The position numbers were made by a program, and so were the translations under genes. Of a stretch of DNA of 64,000 nucleotides, positions 34,786 to 46,727 are shown one piece after another. The DNA is taken from NCBI GenBank assembly GCA_027922465.2, contig BQMF02000217.1, positions 186,001 to 250,000 of the forward strand. Direction: 5' to 3'. Under the pieces are notes generated by a model, which did no database searches, was not told the origin of the DNA, and was given only the letters and a program-made list of their open reading frames with translations. Every line of letters starts with the position of its first letter. Position 1 is the first letter of the stretch. The DNA is from Turritopsis dohrnii (taxonomy: Eukaryota; Cnidaria; Hydrozoa; Anthoathecata; Oceaniidae).

Positions 34786-36432
34786 ATGGCATTAAATCAC
34801 GTGGTCAATTCAAACAAAAAAGCCGAAAGTGATAACCAGCCTGGTGTTTTTGATGATTTTGTTAATGACGTCATTATCAAGTCAGGTGAGACAGACATGA
34901 CTTCTGGACAGTTACAACAGAAAAACACGTGTGAATCGGAGATTGTGAAAACAGATGAAACAACTTCAGTTGACGATTCGCACGACAAAGATTTTGACGG
35001 AGTTGCCGACACTCCTAGTGACGGACACGACTCCAAGGAAGACGATAGTAAAAAAACGAAACAAAAAACCAGCCGAAGACTTCGTGATAAGAAGAAGGGC
35101 GCCGTCGAGAATTTCATAACGTCGGACAAGGAAAAAGCCTCTTGCAAACTTAAGTGCAAGGAGTGTGGAAAGACTTTAAGTTCACAGCGTTGTTTGAACG
35201 CTCATATGAGGCGTATTCACATAAAGAATGACAAAACAGCTAGTCGGAAAATTAACAACCAAGCCAATCGAAATACATATACTTGTCCGTGTTGCAATGT
35301 CAAGGTTCATACCCAGCCCTCTCTTGCCGATCATATGACTAGCGCCCATGGTGGCGAGCATCATTTCAAATGCAATCAGTGTGACAAGAAGTTTCTGACG
35401 CCGCGACGGATGAACGACCACGCGAGAAAGGTGCACATCACCTGTAGGAAACACGCGTGTGATTTGTGCGGCAAGGCGTTTAAAGACGTACACGCGTTGA
35501 ACAGGCATACTAACTGCTATCATAACAACGAACGAAGGTTCTCCTGCACGGTTTGTAATACTCAGTTCAAAATGAAGTATAGTCTGGTAGCTCACCTCAA
35601 AAACGTTCACGGCGATGGAGAGGATCAACACGAATGTGATATTTGTAAAAAGAGATTCATGTCACAAATAAACGTTGAACGCCATAAACAATGCGTTCAT
35701 TTCGCCAAAATAATTGGCAAGTGTGAATTTTGCGACAAATCCTTCACGAAAGAAGCGAATCTACTGACACATATCCAAACTGTGCACGGAACTGATCAGA
35801 ACTTCGTATGTGAGTTGTGTGGTGCGGTGTTCAAAAAGAAACACTTAGTCACCGAACATGTAAAGTGTGTCCACTTGAACGAAAGAAATTTCCCTTGTCC
35901 TTACGAAGTATGCGATAAAACATTTAAGACAACTGCACATGTGAGAACTCACGTGAAAAACATTCACGAACGACAAAACGGCGACATCGTTCAGCCGATG
36001 GAGATATTCCGTGGTGGAGAAGAAACCGACTCTTGTGAAATGGGGAGCGTGATTTCAATCACTGATCATCGTAGTGTTCATATTTTACCAAACGAGCATA
36101 GTAAACACACTGTAACGACGACGGAAAATAAAAAGCCCGTCATATTGTCAACTAACGAGAATGTTTCCAACGTCACGTCGGTTGACGCGTTAAGAGTGGT
36201 CCAGTCTTTTCAATCTTTTATTTACGATCGTGAAAACGAACCGACAACGCAGTACCTCGTGATAGCCGCCGACTCGACCACCGACGACGAGACAAAACAG
36301 AACGGAAATGAAGACAACGCCATAAACGCAGTGATGATAACAAACGATAATAAACCGACATCTGTCGGCAATATACAAGCCAATTCGAACGGCAATGTTA
36401 TGGTGACGACAATGGTTCATTCAGACACGTGA
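34786..36432 (+). CDS. C2H2 zinc-finger protein, nine fingers, single coding exon
   Basis: 548 residues, probably a nuclear DNA-binding regulator. Residues 1-110 are acidic and Ser/Thr-rich, ending in a basic patch (TSRRLRDKKKG). Nine C2H2 fingers run from about 123 to 395, for example CKECGKTLSSQRCLNAHMRR, CDLCGKAFKDVHALNRH and CEFCDKSFTKEANLLTH; spacing is CX2CX12HX3-4H, except the last with CPYEVC (CX4C). Linkers are not the TGEKP type. The C-terminal 150 residues are low-complexity, acidic and Asn/Thr-rich. The ATG at 34786 is the first in frame; a TTTAG acceptor-like site about 30 bp upstream suggests a non-coding first exon. GC content is higher than its surroundings, as expected for coding sequence. 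I cannot name an orthologue. No KRAB, BTB or PR domain is visible. Confidence 0.88.
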   Translation: MALNHVVNSNKKAESDNQPGVFDDFVNDVIIKSGETDMTSGQLQQKNTCESEIVKTDETTSVDDSHDKDFDGVADTPSDGHDSKEDDSKKTKQKTSRRLRDKKKGAVENFITSDKEKASCKLKCKECGKTLSSQRCLNAHMRRIHIKNDKTASRKINNQANRNTYTCPCCNVKVHTQPSLADHMTSAHGGEHHFKCNQCDKKFLTPRRMNDHARKVHITCRKHACDLCGKAFKDVHALNRHTNCYHNNERRFSCTVCNTQFKMKYSLVAHLKNVHGDGEDQHECDICKKRFMSQINVERHKQCVHFAKIIGKCEFCDKSFTKEANLLTHIQTVHGTDQNFVCELCGAVFKKKHLVTEHVKCVHLNERNFPCPYEVCDKTFKTTAHVRTHVKNIHERQNGDIVQPMEIFRGGEETDSCEMGSVISITDHRSVHILPNEHSKHTVTTTENKKPVILSTNENVSNVTSVDALRVVQSFQSFIYDRENEPTTQYLVIAADSTTDDETKQNGNEDNAINAVMITNDNKPTSVGNIQANSNGNVMVTTMVHSDT

Positions 36433-38139
36433 CTGAAAGACTATGTAGTCTGCTGTACATCTCGTTGACGTAGCTTTTTCTCCTTCTCAATATGTATTTA
36501 TCTACCAATTATATAAATATTACCAGGTAAAACTTTTGTATAGTCCATTTGTTTGGCGCTCTATGAGTAGTGAGACATATAGGGCGCTGTTGAAAGCAAA
36601 ATACAGAATATAATATGACACAAACGAATCACTTCTGAAATCTGTTAAGGTCTTTATTGAATTTTATCCCCTAATTTCTGCTTTGAAAAGTGTGACCCCA
36701 GGAAAAAACGAACCTGGGAACTACCAGTACCTACATATAAAACGTGAACTGACAAAATTTGTGCAAACGTTCTAAAATACAGGTCGCCTTTTGATAACGC
36801 CACCTGCAAGACTTTCACGGTTACTTCTGAACTACTTTTTCCCCAGTGGTTGTTAGTCACTTATGAAATGGACTTGCTCTCACGACTGGAATACATTTTT
36901 AAATATCATAACATGATTTAAACAACCTGCATAGAAGATCATTTAAGTGTTGTGTCCTTACTGGAATATTAATTGCAAGCCTTTTAAAAAAGAAGAAAGT
37001 ACAGTATTTAGGCTCACGGTTGCAAAAAAAAGAAACTGTATGCATATTTTCAAGTCTCATCATCGAGGAATTCAAGGCAGAAAATGGAATGGAATGTTTT
37101 ATACGAAAATCTTGAGTTATAGTCTATTCACTCACAGATGCATAATTTCAAATCTGGCGATAATGTTATGTGTCTTAAGGCGAATATCCTCTTCGGATAA
37201 TTATCCGCGGACCGGACCGGATCAGTTCGCTAAATAACAGACCTGTGGTCGAAAATAATGACCCCTTAGAATATTTTCACCCCTCGTGGTTTACGCTTAT
37301 AACCTGTTAGGTTTTCTTTGTTATTGTTAGGGTTAGTGTCAGGGTTAGGGTTAGTCATAAGCGTAAACCAAGTAGCATGTTTTGGTGTTTAAAAAATTGG
37401 CAGAACCCCCGCTTTTCAATTGCAAAAACATAGACTTAATCGATTATACCAAGTTGTTAAGTGTTTTGATATTTGTTAATAAAATTGTAATGACTTATGT
37501 CTGGCAAAAATTTTGCATCTATCAGTGAATTGACTATAAGTTATCCCTATTTTTTGGTCAAAGATAACGAATTGTTATAAGTCCAATTGAAGGTTACAGT
37601 ATGCTGTGCTGATCTCAACAGTGTGAATCATTAGGTCAGGAAACGAGTTGCTGACAAAAATGAACAAATGAATGGCTCTTTGTTATTAAGATTCCATTTT
37701 AAAAAACCGCTGACTTAAGTTTTCTCACTGCCATAGCAACAGACCATTATCTTTATCACTTATCAGATACTGTTATTAACTAAACAATTGAAAACTGTGT
37801 GTTGACCTATTTATGTTGTTATAGTTTACTGGCTAACTCGGGTTATGAATGTAAATATGGGGAAATAGGATAAATTTCATAAAAATGCAATAGTGTGTAA
37901 CAAAATATTTGTGCTTTTTTTTAAAAAATTTCTTTTGAAAAAAAGGCTATATCGTACACATTACAAAAATATATGAAGGAAGTAATCGAGACGAAGTTAT
38001 CGAGAATTTACATTTCAAAACGTTCGGTTACTTTAAGGGCAGTAACTTTCGCGTTTTTGGGTTATTTTCGCTTAAGTTTTTTCCGGGAATTTAAAGAGGT
38101 TTTTGAAAACGCGAAAGTTTTTTCATGTAAAATTTACTT
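36433..38139. other. Convergent intergenic region, zinc-finger gene / DAXX
   Basis: Holds the 3' ends of two genes that face each other. Contains a short telomere-like patch (GTTAGGGTTAG and AGGGTTAGGGTTAG) at about 37327-37355. No gene recognised. Confidence 0.45.
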
Positions 38140-41100
38140 TTAATCTTCATCGTCATCAGATATAAGAATCAATTCATTTGATTTCTCGGAATTGTTCTTC
38201 TTCACCGGTTGTGAATCTTTCTTATCTCCGATGGCAAATAACGGGGTATTTTCCATTAACCGTAAGTGGATTTTCTCCAGTTCCTTTTTCGATGAGGGAG
38301 TACAGTTTTTAGGCGACGTCGGTTGGTCGGAGGAAACTTTTCTTCTTTGAGGCGACGTCGGTTGGTCGGAGGAAACTTTTCTTCTTTGAGGCGACGTCGG
38401 TTGGTCGGAGGAAACTTTTCTTCTTTGAGGCGACGTCGGTTGGTCGGAGGAAACGTTTCGTCTTTGACTCGTCGTATGAGCACTACTTGCAGAAGGGGCG
38501 TTTACCGCCCGAGGCGTTAAGGTATATTTCGATGAGGGCGGCATAGCAGAAGAGATTTGTTCCTTGGATTTTCGTTTTTTCGATTTGGGCGTCGGTAATG
38601 GACTGTCGATCTTAACAGTGTAGTCCATTTTGGGTGTCGTTAAGATGATGTCGTCATCGTCATCTTTCTGTGATGACGACACTGTGACACTTATCACCGT
38701 CTTATCTTTCTGTCGCTTTTTCTTGGATCTTTGATCAGCATTTTTGTTGATCAACTGTCGCTTAATTTTCTTGTTAACGATAAGATTTTTCTGGCGCAGA
38801 GCCTCCAATTGTGACATGTCGCTATCCTCGTCATCACTGTCACCTGTACCACTACCTGTCGCCTCCTGTTCGTACTGCTGACGCACAAAATCGCTGAATA
38901 CCTGATCAGTTTTTTGTTTGGCAATTTTCCGGTTACATTTTAGTTTTCGCTTCAATTCGTGATCGTATTTTGCTGGATCGTCTTCCAGTTTCACCATATC
39001 CGTCAAAATGTTGCCGGCATTGTTACGGAAAGTCTTCTGACGGTTCTTTTGAAGTTTCTGTCCGACTTCAGTAAACAGGTCGACAGCACAGTGGTGTAAA
39101 TCGTTCGGTTTTAGATCTAACTCGTACTTGGTCGAAGCTTGTAAACAAACCTGTTTGATTTCAAACAAGTTCGGAAAAGTTCCAGTACGATTGACGTACT
39201 TGGCAACGGCGCGGTTGATTTCAGGAAAAGGTGAACTCGTAACTTTCACTTTCTTTTGCACAGCAACTAACTCATCTGCATCCTCACCAACCAGTTGGCA
39301 GTAATTCCGCCATGTTCTCACATATCTCTCCTTCAGACGGCTTTCTTGCATATAAGCGCTCTCTTCCGAGTCCATGTCTCTGAAAGACAACTCTGCCTTC
39401 GCAAATCCATTGATCTGTTTCTCCATCATTCGTAATTTCTTCTCTAAAACCCTCACACGATTCTTCTTCGTAAACGACTTCTTCGTAAACACTTTTACAG
39501 CAGCAGGCATGGCATTTTCACAGTTTGTACTTTCGTCGTCTGAAATAACCACTTGGTTACCAGGGCATTTTCCTTCCTTTTCAATTCCTTCCCTGTGATT
39601 GGCCTCAGAATTATTCTTTCCCAACTTAGTACTGGGGTTCGTCTTTCCTTCTTTAAGCCTTTTTGCTATATCCTCAATATTTTTCTTATCCAGCCTAACT
39701 TTAGGATTAAAACGACTCGAGTCTCCGATACTTATAGGTGTCTGTCGTTTAGAATCAACGGCAGCGGAGACTTTGGCAGGCGAAGTTACCTGTTTGTCAG
39801 ATTTCGAAAGTGATTTGCTTGCCGTTGATGACGTTGTTTCAGTTCGACAAGTTTCTGATTGATCGACGCCGCTACACGATTCTAAAAACAGAATTATCGA
39901 TAAGGTATTACGGTTTGTTTTCAAAAGAAGTATTATACTAACATCTTCAACCGACAAAACCAGAACAAACATCAACTTTTCTGAACAGTTTCCCTTAAAG
40001 ATCTACCGGTTATCAGGTATACCAAAAATGCGAAATTTTATATCGTAGATTTCAAAAAAAAAAACAAAAAAAACTGGAATCGTTTTATGATATATCTTAT
40101 TCAACAAATTCCAGTTCTTGAACCGATATGAATCATTTCTTTGGAAAGAATTTCTTTATGAAAGAATAAGTCATAGGTAAAAGTATTCTCCTAATTATAT
40201 AGGTAATTCTCACAAGTGTCTCCTCAATCATTTTTTATCGTTTACATACAGATGAAATATAAATACACTTGCACTTTTGAAGAACTCCCTTCAATCCTTT
40301 TACTTGCTGATACTGTATATAATAAACAATTTCTAAATCTTTCCAGGGTTCTCCATTCTTTCTGAATTCTCAGGTCTTTACTTAAGACGAGACTACCTGG
40401 AAATGTGACAACTCACATTTTTGGTCTCTAACATACCTTTTAAATGACTACTGAAACTAATCATGTACCCTTGGCACCATCACTGAAGGTACCATTATAA
40501 ATTACCAAGATACTTATTGTCTCATTGTCTCATATTGAATGGGTTTGCTGAAATTCTACTATCATTTCGTATTAGCATCTCTACAGATGACACAACTTCA
40601 AAAAATCTTAGAATACTATATAACATTTCGTACTATTAATTCAAAACACAAAACTGTCAATCAACTGAATTCTGGATGGGCTTTCGAATTCCAAGTACAA
40701 ATCAAAATACCCAGCGGGCAAAATCATCAAAAAGCCACTACGACGAAGAGCATTTTCATTGAAATAGTGTGTATATTTCTATAGAAATGTACTTCTTCAC
40801 AGAGATTTTTCAACAAATTTGCCCAATGGGTAAATTCTAACTGTCTTTGTTAAATCTTTTATAGTCATCTCCAATAACCTATAACCTAAGGTTTCAATGA
40901 CTTGACGAAAATTAATAATGAATTTTTTAGGAAATTAAAATGCCATAAACTGATGTTTATTATTTAAAGGAGAATTAATGTTAAAAAACAACAACTTTTG
41001 CTTAAATAACTCATTACACATGTAGAAAAAGAAAGGTATTTTCCAAAGTTTGTAAAAAGTCTTCTAATAGCATTAAAATAAGCTTTTAAAATATCATGTG

Positions 41101-43258
41101 ACTTTTTTGCTGATGTCACAAGGTGACTACTGTTTTCTGTTTGTGAACACGCAATGCGGAAAGTTTAAAATATTTGAACTTGAAACTGCAGAACATCTCA
41201 TAAAGACTTTGAGGTCTTGATGTTGAACAAATCTGTCCTCAAAACAGCTTTCATTTGTTATTGCAGATTTAGGAACAAATTTTCCGTGATGAAAGAAAGA
41301 AATAACAAGTATATACGCATATCATAAAATTTTCTTTTGTGATATAAATATTTTTACATGATGCTCTGAATAAAGGATCATTCAAAAGTGGAAAATCAAA
41401 ACTAATGAATTGTTTCTTTAAACTGTATATTAAATTGTGCCTTTTAAAATGAGTTTTTATAGTAAAGCCAGTCCCAATATTATGTAGCCATCTTTGAGCA
41501 CAACATTTCTCTTTCATAGGATCGGGAAAGGAAAATTACAAAATTGTCTCTCCAGGTCGCTTAGTCCTACCTCTTTTATGGGAACAAGCAAATGCTTGAC
41601 AATAAGCCATGTTGCTACTGTAGAGAATGCTATATAAATAAGAAAATTTTGAACAAGAAGACACTGTATAGTAGACGTTAAGTTTATTCAGAACAAACAC
41701 AAAATGAACAATTGTTCATGAAAATACAGCTGTCACCTTGTGACGTCATTAAGTTGCGCATTCAAAAAACTTTAAACTCTTATTATATACTCTGTAATTA
41801 TTAATGAAAATGTCTTATATATAGAATTGATTTTTAAAAAAATCGTTGGCATTTTTTTCTGACGTTAATTCTCCTTTAATAACTTTATTATCTTGGATGT
41901 GGAATCCTTTTAAAGTGATATATATAAAAATTAGTTTGCAGTAGCTTCTAACGAATCTTTATTTTTATGTTCTAACAATAGAAATATAGTTTAAAGTTAT
42001 AGTAACTATTGACCCATTCTTTTAACCTGAAATTCTAAAAAAATGAAATGAAATCATACCCTATTATATACACAGAACATGTCAGAAATTGTTTTTTAAA
42101 ATTGGTTTCAAGAACAGGTAAATAGCAAGGGGAGCAAACTACAATGAAGCCAACTGCAGTTTTGGAAGTTACTATATATAAACAATAGTCTAACTAGTCT
42201 AATACACTGCTAACACACCATCATATATATACAATTTACTCTCGATAAGTGGAACCCCGGATAAGTGGAACGTTCATTTAGTGGAACCAATTTCTTCGGT
42301 CCCTTGGATTTGCATTAACAAACCTCTCTTATTTTCTTCGGATAAGTGGAACCCTCGATAAGTGGAACTTTCGATAAGTGGAACCAATTTTTTGGTCCCT
42401 TGAGTAATATTCATTCATATAAGTGGAACTTTTCCAAAAGAAAAGTCATCTACAGTACGTTCGAATCATTTTAATAAAAACATTCTTTTTTCGAATCAAA
42501 TCATCATGTGGAACATATATATCTATAAAGCATTTTCTTTTGTGCCTCCCCCTGTTTTTGATTATTCGTAGATTCCTTGGTCTCCTGAAATTTCAGATCA
42601 AAGAGAAGTTCGATAAGTGGAACTGTTTTATTCGGTTTCATAGAGGTTCCGCTTATCGAGCAATTCGGATAAGTGGAACATTCGATAAGTGGAACCATTT
42701 TGTTCGGTCCCGTGGAGATTCCACTTATCGAGAGTAGACTGTATATATATTACAAAGTTCAATGAAGTAACAAATAGTAAAGGGCATACCTTTTAAGGTA
42801 TCATTCTTTGGAGGTAAATCTGTTTTACATTTAATATTATTATTTTTATAGCATGATGATGGTGATTCTGCATGATGATTATTGGTGGTAGTAAGGTTTT
42901 TGCTGTTGGGAAGATGCCGTAAACTATAAACTTGACATATACTTTCCATTAATGATGTTGCATGCTCCTTCGATTCACTTGCATGTAATTTCACAATACT
43001 CTCCTTTATAAAATCTCTAAAGCTTTTCTTTTCTTTAAAATTTGAGGAAGTGTCATTGTGCAATTTACAAAGATTTTTTAAGAGTTTCTCGTCCTTTAAA
43101 CGCCGTCCAAACAATGAAAGAAGCTCAACAAAATCATCTTCTCCTGAGTTAAATGTTCTATAATGTATATTGGGTACAGGAATGTTGGTTGAATGGGAAT
43201 TTTCATTTTCATCATCACTAGAAGGAATCTCAATTATTTCACATTTCCCAGCCGCCAT
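38140..43258 (-). CDS. DAXX: DAXX, H3.3-H4 histone chaperone, two exons
   Basis: Nuclear chaperone that deposits histone H3.3 with ATRX at repeats and works in SUMO-dependent nuclear bodies. Exons 42790-43258 and 38140-39881 join in frame (phase 1, ...NDTLK|ESCSG...) to give 736 residues; human DAXX has 740. Residues about 35-105 form the N-terminal helical-bundle domain (FVELLSLFGRRLKDEKLLK). Residues about 299-490 match the histone-binding domain (RTWRNYCQLVGEDADELV, FPEINRAVAKYVNRTGTFPN, NILTDMVKLEDDPAKYD), followed by an acidic stretch (GDSDDEDSD). SUMO-interacting motifs are visible near both ends, CEIIEIPSSDDEN at 6-18 and LILISDDDED at the C-terminus, as in vertebrates; QVVISDDES near 265 may be a third. 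Four 13-residue repeats (SSDQPTSPQRRKV type) lie near the C-terminus. The 2.9-kb intron is full of transposons. Confidence 0.92.
38312..38467 (-). repeat. 39-bp tandem repeat, four copies, in DAXX
   Basis: Units start at 38312, 38351, 38390 and 38429 with near-identical sequence (GGCGACGTCGGTTGG on the plus strand). Each encodes 13 residues of SDQPTSPQRR type, keeping frame. The high identity suggests recent expansion. Confidence 0.9.
40735..40830. repeat. Dispersed ~105-bp repeat copy in DAXX intron
   Basis: Same family as 812-1105: CATTTTCATTGAAATAGTG, then a palindromic TTTCTATAGAAATG, then TTCACAGAGATTTTTCAAC and CCCAATGGG. Confidence 0.65.
40964..41883. mobile_element. Kolobok-like MITE (TTAA target)
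   Basis: TTAA followed by AGGAGAATTAATGT on the left; ACGTTAATTCTCCT followed by TTAA on the right. The arms are imperfect inverted repeats for well over 100 bp: GATGTCACAAGGTGACTAC on the left pairs with GTCACCTTGTGACGTCATT on the right. About 0.9 kb, non-coding, in the DAXX intron. The TTAA duplication points to Kolobok or piggyBac; the AGGAG ends are shared with the THAP-bearing element at 46437-47850, which favours Kolobok. Confidence 0.6.
42232..42741. mobile_element. pogo/Tigger-like MITE with GATAAGTGGAAC motifs
   Basis: Ends CAATTTACTCTCGATAAGTGG and CCACTTATCGAGAGTAGACTG are inverted repeats flanked by TA in TATATATA runs. The word GATAAGTGGAAC recurs at least eight times inside, in both orientations toward the ends. 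About 510 bp, non-coding, in the DAXX intron some 50 bp from exon 1. Confidence 0.65.
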
Positions 43259-44995
43259 TTTGAATTAACTTTTGAATCACTTCACTTTCACTCCGCACGA
43301 GCGATCATTCCGTGATCATTCCATGAAGCTAAAGCATGGTTCACACGAGTCATAAAGTATTTCGTAAGTTTATTCCCGTGTGAACGTCAGCAGGTATCGA
43401 ATAAATTTATGAAAAGTGGTTTTAGAACAAATTTAGAACAACTTTTGCAATGAAAAAGTTAAAATCAATCAAAAAGTTAAAATCAATAGTTGGTGCATGG
43501 ATAAAAACAAGGTCAAACTTTTGTCTAATACATTCGATGCTGCTTCAAGATCCCTATTCGAAAGAAATCACAGCCATGATGAAGAGAAGACATCAAGTTG
43601 GCTGTGCTTGAAAGTAATGTTAGATAATTTGAAACTATTAAATCGTCGTTTATTGTAGTATGTAGTTTGTTCATATACAGTGTATTTCAAAACTTTGACA
43701 ACAAAAATTTTCATCGTATTTTGTAAAAGTATATAATTCAGAAAGGTATTAAGAAATTACAAATTCGGATATGTATATCATAATATATAAATTTTTAAAA
43801 ATAGATAAAATAGATTCAAAACTAATTTCTATGAGAAAGGCCTCTACTATTGTGTATCCAAATAAAATAGCACGGAGATCAATGTTGCGCAGGTTGAGTT
43901 AAAAAAAACCAAAAAAAAACCAAAAAAAACAAACAAACATACGACATTGAGTCATAGCGAAACACAAATTGAGTCAGGTTAAATCACAAAATAAGTGGAG
44001 GCAAAACGCTGATTGAGTCAAGGATTTCAAGCAAAATCATCAAACACACCTAGCAAAATCGTATATAATAGAGAAATCGTCCACTGGCTGAACCTTCTCC
44101 GGCGGTGGCGGTTTGTCCAGAGAACGACTTCCTCGAATACATAAAAGACACGATCGAATAATGAGAAAAGACAATTTACATCTGATATTCATCGTATTTT
44201 TGAAGAAAATATCCAATTAATTTTTATAAATTTCATATCGTTGGAATCCTCATTTTTTGGTCTTTCTCTCGTGATGTAATTTTTGCAGGAAATGGAAAAG
44301 TAGAAGAAGAGATATTGGATATTTTCTTCAAAAATGCGATGAAAATTTTTGTTGCCAAAGTTTGAAACACACTGTATGTGATAAAAAATGTACATATGAT
44401 TTTTTTTTTCTGTTCTTCATATATTTTATGTACTTTATGTATTTCTCACGCTAAGGGCTAATTTGTCTCCGTATACATCGAAAGGGCGACCACAATAGTT
44501 ACGACAAGAATTCTCAACATCGTTCAAGTTTACGTCATACGCCTGTCTTCATTTTTCATTTTTGACCCTTGTCTTCCCAACCTTCTTGTTCTTGTTTCTG
44601 AAGTATATGTTTATTAGCAAATGTTACTTTTCTAATATTTAATTTATGATCGCGCACATACACTAGTCTTTCGCTATTTCAGTAGAATTAGCCAAATGTA
44701 AAACTTTGGAACTGAAATATAAACCGTTATTATTATTATTATTATCATTATATTGAAAAAAAAGATTAAAAAAAGAAAAGACAATCATGCAATGCAACGA
44801 CATCATCATGTTTATTTTTTGACGTTTCCATTAGAAACGGGGATGTAAATGCGCGTGCGCGTCAACGGTTCCTTGCATTCTTTCAAAGTTTTGATCGAGT
44901 GCTCACCTCAGTGTTTAGCAAATTGCTGACTTGAGAGCTAAAATTTGTTTATTTTGACGATTTTAGAAGCGGATTTTTAAAGATTTTTGTTCAAC
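43259..44995. other. Divergent intergenic region DAXX / orphan gene, with a MITE
   Basis: About 43670-44385 is an inverted-repeat element: left arm ACAGTGTATTTCAAAACTTT, right arm AAAGTTTGAAACACACTGT, both followed inward by AACAAAAATTTTCATCG. Short A-rich repeats occur at 43900-43945. The remaining sequence should hold the promoters of DAXX and the 44996 gene. Confidence 0.5.
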
Positions 44996-46015
44996 ATGAG
45001 TTCTACAGCACCGGCGTTGATGTTTTCATTCGATTTTGTATCACGTTTGTTCGAAGAATGTGAAAAATATCGAAAGGAAAACGAAACGCTCAAGAACCAA
45101 GTTGAGCATTTGTCCGCTTCAAACAGAGAATTAAAACGAGAGAAAAACAATGTACTAGAGGAATTTTGGCGACTGAAAATTGACTATTACCATGAGATGG
45201 TAAATTCCAAGGTAACAGAAGAGAAATGGGAAGAAAAACTTGATGCAAAAGAAATCGAGTTTTTCGACGAAAATGATCGCTTACGTTCTAAAATCGAAGA
45301 ACTTAAGCAAGTTGTCGAAGAGTTGGAGAAGGAAAGAGAAGATTTTAAACTTGATCCTGTGAATTCGCTTGAAATGTTTCATCTGCAAGAGTGTCGAAAA
45401 ATTTTGAGTGAATTCAGTGAGGAGGAAAGAAAGGTTTTGAGTTGGATTGTCGAAGGTAACTTCGATGTCTACAAAACAAAACCTTTCGATGAAGAAAACC
45501 TCAGAGCTGATTTTTTGAAAGTAAAATCATTTCAAAAAAGTGGCAAAACTGTCGAGAAAATGTTTGAAAATTTACAAGTCTTGCAGTGGAAGTCTGTTCT
45601 AAAAATCCATAAGGTTTTTACTCAAGAACTTTATAGGCTCGAACAAGAAGTTCGACGAGTCGAAAAAACTCAGCAGGAAAATTTGGATGATCTGAAATCA
45701 AAAGCATTTTCAGAGTTGAAACGTGTTGAAACTGTTGTGTATGGAATGGGTAAAAGTTTTATGGGAGGAGCTTTTAAAGTATTTTTAGATCGATACATTT
45801 GTTGTGCAGATGCATCTAAAAGGGAATTTGCCATGAATTTTTATCAAAACCGGTATGATTACAGTCAAGAAATTCGACTGCCTACGATTTATTCTGCACT
45901 AGAATCAACACGTTTAATGCTCGAATCTTTTAAGATCGATTCTGCCAAAGTAGGATTAGATCATTGGTATTTGAGCACTTTGAAAATTGCAACTACCAAA
46001 AAATCAGCTCAATAA
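44996..46015 (+). CDS. Unrecognised coiled-coil protein, 339 residues, single exon
   Basis: I do not recognise this protein. The open frame extends three codons upstream from TTG, but the first ATG is 44996 (MSSTAPALMFSFDF). Residues about 15-115 are a strongly charged heptad-like coiled coil (KYRKENETLKNQVEHLSASN, RSKIEELKQVVEELEKERED). Residues about 125-335 look globular: LSEFSEEERKVLSWIVEGNF, a second helical stretch LYRLEQEVRRVEKTQ, and KSFMGGAFKVFLDRYICC. There is no signal peptide or membrane segment, so it is probably intracellular. Long, uninterrupted and with normal amino-acid composition, it is very unlikely to be chance. It could be a lineage-specific gene or an old retrocopy. T-rich sequence follows the stop. 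Confidence 0.75.
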   Translation: MSSTAPALMFSFDFVSRLFEECEKYRKENETLKNQVEHLSASNRELKREKNNVLEEFWRLKIDYYHEMVNSKVTEEKWEEKLDAKEIEFFDENDRLRSKIEELKQVVEELEKEREDFKLDPVNSLEMFHLQECRKILSEFSEEERKVLSWIVEGNFDVYKTKPFDEENLRADFLKVKSFQKSGKTVEKMFENLQVLQWKSVLKIHKVFTQELYRLEQEVRRVEKTQQENLDDLKSKAFSELKRVETVVYGMGKSFMGGAFKVFLDRYICCADASKREFAMNFYQNRYDYSQEIRLPTIYSALESTRLMLESFKIDSAKVGLDHWYLSTLKIATTKKSAQ

Positions 46016-46727
46016 TTTCTCTTTCTTCTTCATTTTTTCCTTTTATTTGTTTTGTTCTTCTTTTACCCTGGTTTTAACATTGTTTGGTATAATTTTTAAT
46101 TTTAAAAGCGTTAATTTCATTTTGTTTTTCTCTCGGAACTTCCAAAATTCTCTTTTTTAAATGATGAAATTTTTCTTTGTAAAATTGAATGTTTTCATGT
46201 TTGGCTCCCTCAAAAAACTTTGAAAACAAGGTGCGGACAAAAGGAATTGTTTATATTACTTGTGCATGTTGTCACATACACACCAGCAATAAAAGCAGTT
46301 CCTTTTTTGGAGTGGCTATAGGGGAGGAGGAGGCCACAATTTTTCATTTTCGGAAAACTTGCAGAAAAATGATAGCGTGTAACAGAACCAGCAAAAAATG
46401 TGGGAAAATTATTATTGATTCAAACCTCGTATTGTTATGATTCGTGGTATCATGAAAATTTGAAAAAATCTTTTTTCTTCGTATATCCCTTGTTTTAATG
46501 TAGATACTACAAAATAAATTTAATTTGGAAAAAAAAGTCTTTTTTTCGCTATAAAATGCCACTTTAAAACATAGGCTTAAAACGCTGAATAAATTAGTAA
46601 TAATTATGTGACGTCATTGAAGAAGTTATATTCAGTGTTGATGCGATGTTTTGCATTCAAATCGAGCGAGTGTTCTTTGAAATTCAAGCAATAACTAAGT
46701 GTTTTTTTTAAATCTAATGAAAAACAT

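Noticed and set aside
35182..35631. 149-residue minus-strand open frame
   Set aside because: Antisense shadow of the zinc-finger coding region.
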